Source: Bacteroidota bacterium (GTDB taxonomy: Bacteria > Bacteroidota > Rhodothermia > Balneolales > Balneolaceae). Taken from it: a stretch of 9,980 nucleotides of DNA. The notes below the pieces were generated by a model. It saw nothing but the letters and a program-made list of their open reading frames with translations. It was not told the DNA's origin and ran no database searches. Made by a program: the position numbers and the translations under genes. Of this stretch, positions 4,418-9,980 are shown piece after piece. The DNA is taken from contig JAGXIS010000028.1 of NCBI GenBank assembly GCA_024635465.1, positions 1 through 9,980 on the forward strand, read 5' to 3'. Every line of letters begins with the position of its first letter. Positions within the stretch are counted from its first letter, which is position 1.

Positions 4418-7255
4418 ATGGCAAAAAAAGACAATACTCTTACGGAAAACGTATCAACAAATGGAAAACCTGCGGCAGACCGACCCATCATTGTTAAAGG
4501 TGCGCGGGTTCACAACCTCAAGAGTGTAGATGTTGAAATTCCCAGAAACAAGCTCACAGTCGTAACCGGTGTGTCCGGGTCGGGAAAATCGAGTCTGGCA
4601 TTTGATACGATCTACGCCGAAGGACAACGCCGCTATGTGGAGAGCCTGTCAAGTTATGCGCGGCAGTTTCTTGAAAGAATGGACAAACCGGATGTGGATT
4701 ACATGCATGGAATTTCACCGGCAATGGCGATTCAACAGAAGACGACTAGCAGTAACCCAAGATCTACCGTAGGGACATCCACTGAGTTATACGACTACAT
4801 TCGCCTTCTCTATGCTCGCATCGGAAAGACAATCTCACCCGTTTCCGGCAAAGAAGTCCAAAAAGAGAGTCCGGGATCGATCATCAATCAGCTCTTTGAA
4901 GAACTGGATGAGAAAACACGATTTTATGTTCTGTTCCCATACGAACTGCGTGAGGGTAGGAAACAGGAGGAGCAGTTTGATGTATTGAGGGAAAAAGGTC
5001 TAACCCGATTACTTCATATTAAAGAAGAGAGTATCACCGACCTGACCCGTGACGATTTTAATTCGAAAAATATCACACCCAAGACTCACCGAGTGCTTGT
5101 GGATCGGTTGGCTATTAAAAAAGATGATGCCACCCGAAGCCGAATTGCTGAATCAATTGAAACAGCCTTCAGGGAGGGGCACGGCAGATGTACAATCAAA
5201 ATTCATAAAGGAGAAGAACTCCAGTTCAGTGATCGGTTTGAGCGGGATGGTATCGAGTTTCTGGAGCCCTCACCACAGATGTTCTCTTTCAACAATCCGT
5301 ACGGCGCCTGTGATGCTTGCGAAGGATTTGGTCGTGTAGCCGGAATTGAAGAGGATTTGGTGATTCCTGATCCTGACAAAACCATCCGCGGTGGCGCGGT
5401 AGCGCCTTTTGATTCACCCAAATTCAGTAAATATCTGCGCGATTTTGTGAGAGTGGCAGCCAAAGATCAGTTGCCAATCGACGTGCCTTACAAAAACCTG
5501 AATAAGGATGTAATACGAATCTTGTGGAATGGAAAGGATGGATATGTGGGCATCAACGGTTTTTTTGAAGAGGTAAAAACACAGTTTTACAAGGTTCATA
5601 TGCGTGTGCTCTATTCCCGCTATCGGGGCTACAGTAGATGCCCGGAATGTGAGGGGTACCGGGTTCGAAGAGACGCACTTTACGTGAAAATCAACGATCT
5701 GCACATTGGTGAAGTGACGGAGATGACCATCGGCCATGCCAGGATCTTTTTTGACGAGCTTATCGTAACTGATTACGAGCAGTCGGTAGCCGGCCAAATT
5801 CTTTTTGAGATCAGAAAACGTCTAAAGTACCTGGATGAAGTGGGGCTCGATTATCTAACACTGAATCGCCTCACAAACACGCTAAGTGGTGGCGAGTCGC
5901 AACGAATCAATCTGGCCAACTCGCTTGGAAGTTCTCTGATCGGGAGTTTATACGTACTGGATGAACCAACAATTGGGCTGCATCCGAGAGATAACGACCG
6001 TTTGATCAATATACTGAAATCTCTCAGGGATATCGGTAACACAGTTCTGGTTGTAGAACACGATCCGGAGATGATGAAAGCTGCAGATAATATTATCGAT
6101 ATTGGCCCTTTTGCCGGAACACATGGGGGTGAAGTTGTATTTTCAGGCTCATACAGTAATCTGGTGAAATCGAACACACTTACCGGAAAATATCTGAGCG
6201 GTAGAAAAGAGATTCCCATTCCGGCCAAACGCCGCAAAGGCAATGGAAAATCGATTCTGATTGAAGGTGCCTCTGAACACAATCTGAAGAATATTAATGT
6301 CGAGTTTCCATTGGGGATGATGGTCTGTGTAACCGGTGTGTCGGGTTCGGGTAAATCGACACTGGTTCATGATACACTCTATGCTGCCATTCAGAAAAAA
6401 TTGGGGACATGGAAAGACAAAGTGGGGCGAAACAAAGGAATTACCGGTGGACGGTTCGCAGAAGCTGTGGAGATGGTGGATCAAAGTCCGATTGGTCGAT
6501 CCACCCGCTCTAATCCAGCCACCTATACCAAAGCATTTGACGGGATTCGGGATCTATTTGCGCACACTCGTCAGTCAAAAATTATGGGATATACACCCGG
6601 CCACTTTTCATTCAACGTACCGGGAGGTCGGTGTGAGGCGTGTCAGGGCGAGGGAGTTCAAAAGATCGAAATGCAGTTTATGGCCGACATTGAGTTGGTC
6701 TGTGAAGAGTGTGGTGGAACTCGTTTTAGAAAAGATATTCTGCATATCAACTATAGAGGAAAGAATATCCATGATGTACTGGAGATGAACATCAGTGATG
6801 CGATTGAATTTTTTGTGGATGAAAAGACAATCATCAATAAACTTCAGCCGATGGAAGATGTAGGCTTGGGTTACCTGAGATTAGGGCAGAGCGCAACAAC
6901 TCTCTCCGGCGGTGAGGCTCAGCGTGTGAAACTGGCGAAATTTCTCTCAAAAACAAGTCAGGATAAAACGCTTTACTTTTTTGATGAACCCACAACAGGG
7001 CTTCATTTTGAAGATATTTCAAAATTGTTGGTCTCCTTTAATGAGTTGGTTGATAATGGTCACTCCGTTATCATCATCGAACACAATCTGGATGTGATGA
7101 AATCGGCCGATTGGATTATTGATATTGGACCCGAAGGTGGATTTGGCGGTGGACAAATAGTAGCTGTTGGCACACCGGAAGAGGTGGCAAATGTGGAAGA
7201 GAGCTATACCGGTAGGTTTTTAAAGGAGATCTTTCAATCGGCAGAAAAAAAATGA
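4418..7255 (+). CDS. uvrA: Excinuclease ABC subunit A (UvrA), DNA-damage sensor of nucleotide excision repair
   Basis: UvrA dimers scan DNA with UvrB, recognise bulky lesions, load UvrB and leave. The sequence carries two complete ABC ATPase modules. Counting from the chosen start, module one has Walker A GVSGSGKSS (Lys57), the UvrA-typical RRYVESLSSYARQF, signature LSGGESQR (489) and Walker B VLDEPTIGLHPRD (Asp515-Glu516). Module two has GVSGSGKST (Lys646), signature LSGGEAQR (829) and FFDEPTTGLH (Asp856-Glu857). The zinc module near the end is intact: CEAC (739) and CEEC (762). In the first zinc module the CxxC expected before the SFNNP segment is replaced by FERDGIEFLEP, while CDACEGFG remains. 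I recall the same in Bacteroidota UvrA. The length of 945 residues is normal for the long UvrA class. In-frame starts TTG 4394 and ATG 4403 also exist. ATG 4418 (MAKKDN) was chosen because upstream codons look non-conserved, and none has a Shine-Dalgarno. Confidence 0.97.
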   Translation: MAKKDNTLTENVSTNGKPAADRPIIVKGARVHNLKSVDVEIPRNKLTVVTGVSGSGKSSLAFDTIYAEGQRRYVESLSSYARQFLERMDKPDVDYMHGISPAMAIQQKTTSSNPRSTVGTSTELYDYIRLLYARIGKTISPVSGKEVQKESPGSIINQLFEELDEKTRFYVLFPYELREGRKQEEQFDVLREKGLTRLLHIKEESITDLTRDDFNSKNITPKTHRVLVDRLAIKKDDATRSRIAESIETAFREGHGRCTIKIHKGEELQFSDRFERDGIEFLEPSPQMFSFNNPYGACDACEGFGRVAGIEEDLVIPDPDKTIRGGAVAPFDSPKFSKYLRDFVRVAAKDQLPIDVPYKNLNKDVIRILWNGKDGYVGINGFFEEVKTQFYKVHMRVLYSRYRGYSRCPECEGYRVRRDALYVKINDLHIGEVTEMTIGHARIFFDELIVTDYEQSVAGQILFEIRKRLKYLDEVGLDYLTLNRLTNTLSGGESQRINLANSLGSSLIGSLYVLDEPTIGLHPRDNDRLINILKSLRDIGNTVLVVEHDPEMMKAADNIIDIGPFAGTHGGEVVFSGSYSNLVKSNTLTGKYLSGRKEIPIPAKRRKGNGKSILIEGASEHNLKNINVEFPLGMMVCVTGVSGSGKSTLVHDTLYAAIQKKLGTWKDKVGRNKGITGGRFAEAVEMVDQSPIGRSTRSNPATYTKAFDGIRDLFAHTRQSKIMGYTPGHFSFNVPGGRCEACQGEGVQKIEMQFMADIELVCEECGGTRFRKDILHINYRGKNIHDVLEMNISDAIEFFVDEKTIINKLQPMEDVGLGYLRLGQSATTLSGGEAQRVKLAKFLSKTSQDKTLYFFDEPTTGLHFEDISKLLVSFNELVDNGHSVIIIEHNLDVMKSADWIIDIGPEGGFGGGQIVAVGTPEEVANVEESYTGRFLKEIFQSAEKK

Positions 7256-7317
7256 GAATGAAAGTTATTTCAAAAAATGCTGATATTTAGAGCCTATCCT
7301 GATTCCTAATCATATTT

Positions 7318-8418
7318 ATGAACATTTATTGGCGATATTTTTTAGCGGTTGTAGCTTTTTTTATCTGTACTGTTTCATCAGTGGAAGCTCAAGTAGTATT
7401 GGAGAGTGTTTCGATCACGGAACGAGCAGACGGTCGGGGAGTGGTAATTCGAAACCATCTATCCATGATACCGGACTCTTTTCAAGTTATACAGCCTGCC
7501 GAAAATCGTATTCAATTTGTCATCTATTTTGATGGAATAGAGAGTGAAAATTTCATAGAAGCTGAATTAACCGATGATATTGAACAGATCAACTATACTA
7601 CAGGACCCGGTTTTTTTGCATACGAGATTACGATACGTGAAGGAATAAGCTATTTGGGCAATGCATATCCGGATGTAAATCAAACAGACGTTTTACTCTC
7701 TTTAGAAATAGCGACGGCGGCTGATCTCGCAGGTGTTATAGAACCGGGACTGGAGCTGTTTGAAGTGGAGCCTATAGTGGAAGAAGAAGAATCCATCATT
7801 GAACCTGAAGAGAGTTCCCCGGGTACTGAGGATACTGTTGATATTGAAGTGAACAGAATTAATGCAACATTCGGGATAAAAGCGGGGCTCACTTCTGCCG
7901 ATATTTATGGAGTAGGTTATGGTCGCACTTCTAGAAATGGCGTTTTATTTGCTACTTATGCAGTTATCGATTTTCCGGTCTATTTACCCTATGATTTGAG
8001 TTTAGGGCTTGAAACAGGGGTTTATTTCACCCAAAAAGGGTTTACAGACATTACATCGACTAAGTTTTCAGGGATTGAAGTAGAATTAGATTATATCGAA
8101 ATTCCAGTATTGGTGAAGTTGAAATACAGAGAACAGAACCGATTTTCACCACACATTGTATTAGGCCCTTATATCGGATTCTTAGCGAATGCGGAGAATG
8201 TACGGGAGGATGGTGAACGAATTGACTTGGATGAATTTACAAGCGCTGTCGATTTTGGAGGGTTGGCAGGGGTTGGAGTGGATATCCATTTGGGTGAAAC
8301 TATAGTAGATTTGCAAATTCGACAATCTATCGGATTCAACACTCTGTTTGATGAGATCACATTTAATGATGAGGAAAAACTTCAACAACTTTCTCTGGTC
8401 ATAGGATTGAGATTTTAG
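7318..8418 (+). CDS. Secreted protein: AMIN-like domain, acidic linker, PorT-like outer-membrane beta-barrel
   Basis: The 366-residue protein begins with a signal peptide (MNIYWRYFLAVVAFFICTVS, likely cleaved after Ala24 in VEA-Q). Residues 25-140 form a beta-rich domain whose alternating strands (GVVIRNHLS, NRIQFVIYFDG, FFAYEITIREG) resemble AMIN-type envelope-localisation domains, though weakly. An acidic, low-complexity linker follows (about 142-176, with EEEES and EPEESSPGTED). From 180 on the pattern INATFGIKAGLT, LSLGLETGVYFTQKGF, LDYIEIPVLVKLKY, HIVLGPYIGFLAN and the final LSLVIGLRF fits an outer-membrane barrel of the PorT/OMP_b-brl_2 kind, with aromatic C-terminal Phe366 as expected for Bam-dependent insertion. 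The gene starts 62 bp after uvrA with no terminator between, so read-through is possible, but a functional link to repair is not implied. The ATG lacks a Shine-Dalgarno. The exact role is unknown, possibly envelope structure or sensing. Confidence 0.75.
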   Translation: MNIYWRYFLAVVAFFICTVSSVEAQVVLESVSITERADGRGVVIRNHLSMIPDSFQVIQPAENRIQFVIYFDGIESENFIEAELTDDIEQINYTTGPGFFAYEITIREGISYLGNAYPDVNQTDVLLSLEIATAADLAGVIEPGLELFEVEPIVEEEESIIEPEESSPGTEDTVDIEVNRINATFGIKAGLTSADIYGVGYGRTSRNGVLFATYAVIDFPVYLPYDLSLGLETGVYFTQKGFTDITSTKFSGIEVELDYIEIPVLVKLKYREQNRFSPHIVLGPYIGFLANAENVREDGERIDLDEFTSAVDFGGLAGVGVDIHLGETIVDLQIRQSIGFNTLFDEITFNDEEKLQQLSLVIGLRF

Positions 8419-8479
8419 TTGAATGTGATTAGGCCAAACTTGTAAAAACCGATCGAAAGAGATCGTTATGATTGAGTTG

Positions 8480-8501
8480 CCGGTACTATCGGTAGTACCG
8501 G
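8480..8501. terminator. Perfect hairpin between convergent genes; possible bidirectional terminator
   Basis: CCGGTACTA (8480-8488) and TAGTACCGG (8493-8501) form a perfect 9-bp stem with loop TCGG, lying between the ends of the convergent barrel gene and SPFH gene. No T-run follows on either strand, so it is not a classical intrinsic terminator. It may stall polymerase or protect 3' ends. Confidence 0.4.
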
Positions 8502-8548
8502 TTCTATTCGGCTCGTCGTTCAATAGAGAAAAAGATAGAGACCAGATA

Positions 8549-9490
8549 CTATTTTTTCTTTTCTTGCTTTATCAAGTCATGAATAGAGAGTCCCTCTAAG
8601 AGTGCGTCATAACTTGAGATATCTTTAGGAAGAATAATATCATTCTCTTTTCGAGCCAATCCGGATAGATGTCCGATATATTTTTCACTCAGTTGCAGTT
8701 GCATCGCTTCGGTACCACCGGGCTGAGTGAGTGCATCAGCAATTTGTTCGATGGAGGATGCTGTTGCTTCGGCGATCGCTTCTATTTCCTGAGCACGACC
8801 CTCTGCTTCATTGATGCGTCGCTGCATTTCTGCTTCGGAGATATTTATAATTTCAGTACGTCTACCCTCTGCATCATTCACTTTTGATCCCTGCACACCT
8901 TCTGATCTTGCGATAATCGCACGTCGATCACGTTCCGCAGTCATTTGTTTCTCCATCGCATTTTGAACTGTGCGAGGAGTTAAAATATTTTTGATTTCAT
9001 ACCGATGGACTTTAATTCCCCACGATTTTTCCATCTCACTCAACACTTTTACGACTTCCATGCTCATCTTTGCGCGCTCTTCAAATGTTTCATCCAGATT
9101 CATAAGACCTATCACAGAACGAGTTGTCGTTTGCGCCAATTGAACAGCAGCGTAACGGTAATTGGTAACGCCGTAACTTGCATTTACCGGATCCATCACA
9201 CTGATATAGATAACTCCATCCACTTCAACTTTCACATTATCCTTTGTGAAACACTCTTGAGGTTCCACCTCAATCGTCTCTTCTCTGAGATCCAACTTAT
9301 AAACAACCCTGTCAAGAAATGGAATGAGTGCATGAAAACCGGGTCCGAGTGTCGTGTTGTAATTTCCAAGCCGCTCAACGATATGAGCATACTGATTCGG
9401 CACCAATCGAATGGCCTGTAAAAATTTGAATGTCAGAAAAACAGCAAAAAGTCCCAGTACAACTTGGCTAAAAATTTCTAATCCTTGCAT
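8549..9490 (-). CDS. SPFH/stomatin-family membrane protein, QmcA-like paraslipin
   Basis: The 313-residue protein has a single N-terminal membrane segment (about 6-25) and then an SPFH/PHB domain (about 28-190). Its landmarks are RLVPNQYAHIVERLGNYN, LGPGFHALIPFLDRV, LDLREETIEVEPQE, DGVIYISVMDP, LAQTTTRSVIGLMNLDETF and WGIKVHRYEIKNILTP. A long charged coiled coil follows (about 175-255) with SEG/EAEGRAQEIEA heptad-like repeats, then a PGGTEAM segment and a short C-terminal tail. This matches bacterial paraslipins such as E. coli QmcA (about 305 residues), which oligomerise into ring or cage assemblies on the inner membrane, often around FtsH-type proteases. Its ATG directly follows the stop of the upstream SPFH gene, and its Shine-Dalgarno lies in that gene's last codons, so the two are translationally coupled. 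No NfeD-like partner is in view. Confidence 0.9.
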   Translation of the reverse strand: MQGLEIFSQVVLGLFAVFLTFKFLQAIRLVPNQYAHIVERLGNYNTTLGPGFHALIPFLDRVVYKLDLREETIEVEPQECFTKDNVKVEVDGVIYISVMDPVNASYGVTNYRYAAVQLAQTTTRSVIGLMNLDETFEERAKMSMEVVKVLSEMEKSWGIKVHRYEIKNILTPRTVQNAMEKQMTAERDRRAIIARSEGVQGSKVNDAEGRRTEIINISEAEMQRRINEAEGRAQEIEAIAEATASSIEQIADALTQPGGTEAMQLQLSEKYIGHLSGLARKENDIILPKDISSYDALLEGLSIHDLIKQEKKK

Positions 9491-9980
9491 TTAGTTTCCT
9501 CCTTTATCAATTGATGATGTTGACCCTGAACTCCCGGAAGTGTGGCTACTTATTTTACCAACTCCTTCAAAAAATGTCTTCAGATTTGCAGTTTCAGTGG
9601 GGAGTACCGAGACAGTTGATTTTTTCAAAATTTTCCCAAATTCATCGATATATTGTTCAACCAGTTTTGTTTTTACAGCTGTTTCACCGCCCGGTTTTGA
9701 GATGGCTTCAGCGACACGTCTCAATCCCTTTGCGGTGGCAGTCGCAACAAGTTCAATCTCCTGAGCACGGCCTTTGGCTTCATTAATTCTTCGTTGTCGC
9801 TGAGCTTCGGAAATCAGCACCTGGCTCTGTTGTTCTCCTTCAGATTCATTGATACGTGCTTGTCGATGTCCTTCAGAATTGGTGATTTCAGCTCGTTTTT
9901 CTCTTTCAGCTTCCATCTGTTTTTCCATCGTATCGATAATCAACTTGGATGGACTGATATTCCGAACTTCATATCTGAGA
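9491..9980 (-). CDS. Second SPFH/stomatin-family protein, C-terminal part (cut by window edge)
   Basis: The frame stays open to the window edge, so the start of the gene is missing. The visible part reads RYEVRNISPSKLIIDTMEKQ, the end of an SPFH domain, followed by a coiled-coil region (EAEREKRAEITNSEGHRQAR, then LISEAQRQRRINEAKGRAQE), a PGGETAVKTKLVEQYIDEF segment and a Ser/Gly-rich tail ending IDKGGN. It aligns throughout with the downstream SPFH gene, including the SEG and NEA(E/K)GRAQEIE blocks and the PGG turn, so the two arose by duplication. The Ser/Gly-rich tail is not shared. Tandem SPFH paralogues commonly form mixed oligomers, as HflK and HflC do, and the coupling here suggests the same. 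The TAA stop (9491-9493) abuts the next ATG. An internal TTG at 9943 is not the true start because homology continues upstream of it. Confidence 0.88.
   Translation of the reverse strand, partial: LRYEVRNISPSKLIIDTMEKQMEAEREKRAEITNSEGHRQARINESEGEQQSQVLISEAQRQRRINEAKGRAQEIELVATATAKGLRRVAEAISKPGGETAVKTKLVEQYIDEFGKILKKSTVSVLPTETANLKTFFEGVGKISSHTSGSSGSTSSIDKGGN
9498..9505 (-). promoter_or_regulatory. Strong Shine-Dalgarno of the downstream SPFH gene, inside the upstream gene's last codons
   Basis: On the minus strand AAAGGAGG lies 7 nt before the ATG at 9488-9490 and is made from the codons for Lys-Gly-Gly just before the stop of the upstream SPFH gene. It confirms this start and indicates coupled translation. 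It stands out because the other starts in the window have no such site. Confidence 0.85.

Noticed and set aside
5414..5797. Minus-strand open frame inside uvrA
   Set aside because: It lies wholly within the well-supported uvrA coding sequence and has no recognisable domain. Several other antisense frames in uvrA are similar shadows.
8450..8465. Short dyad CGATC-GAAAGA-GATCG downstream of the barrel gene
   Set aside because: A 5-bp stem is too weak to call a terminator or site, and a better hairpin lies 15 bp further on.
9005..9421. Plus-strand open frame of 138 codons opposite the SPFH gene
   Set aside because: It is antisense to conserved SPFH-domain codons, with His/Phe/Cys-rich shadow composition and no family resemblance.

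Overview
The window looks like a piece of a chromosome from a Bacteroidota/Balneolota-type bacterium. This rests on several soft cues rather than on a marker gene. Most genes lack a Shine-Dalgarno sequence. UvrA lacks the first CxxC pair of its first zinc module, as I recall for Bacteroidota UvrA. A PorT-like outer-membrane barrel protein ends in Phe. The housekeeping half (3693-9980) is moderate in GC, while 180-3400 is visibly more AT-rich and carries broken accessory genes.

Layout. At 1-176 (minus) is the first part of a thiamine-diphosphate enzyme of the acetolactate synthase type, cut by the window edge. Divergent from it, 390-1895 (plus) is a compact two-gene unit ended by a strong hairpin terminator at 1921-1949. 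It encodes a 430-residue protein built on the proteasome beta-subunit (Ntn hydrolase) fold with large helical insertions, followed 9 bp later by an unrecognised 67-residue protein. This unit is the most interesting item in the window.

Next, 2038-3384 is an accessory-gene scar. It holds a 46-residue basic protein on the minus strand with two TVPV-x-x-HKR repeats. It also holds a plus-strand pseudogene that joins the start of one small protein family (with an in-frame TAA) to the last third of a trypsin-like serine protease. Finally it holds the first ~197 residues of a type IIG (Eco57I-like) restriction-modification enzyme on the minus strand, cut off where it meets the protease fragment. The simplest reading is a defence or accessory island reduced by deletions. 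The stretch 3385-3692 has no gene.

The second half is conventional. It holds a DinB-family metal-binding protein (3693-4241), uvrA for nucleotide excision repair (4418-7255), and a secreted three-part protein with an AMIN-like domain, an acidic linker and an outer-membrane barrel (7318-8418). After a convergent intergenic hairpin comes a minus-strand tandem pair of SPFH/stomatin-family membrane proteins (8549-9490 and 9491-9980, the latter cut by the window edge). The stop codon of the upstream SPFH gene directly abuts the start codon of the downstream one, and a strong Shine-Dalgarno is embedded in its last codons, so the pair is almost certainly co-translated and probably forms a hetero-oligomer.
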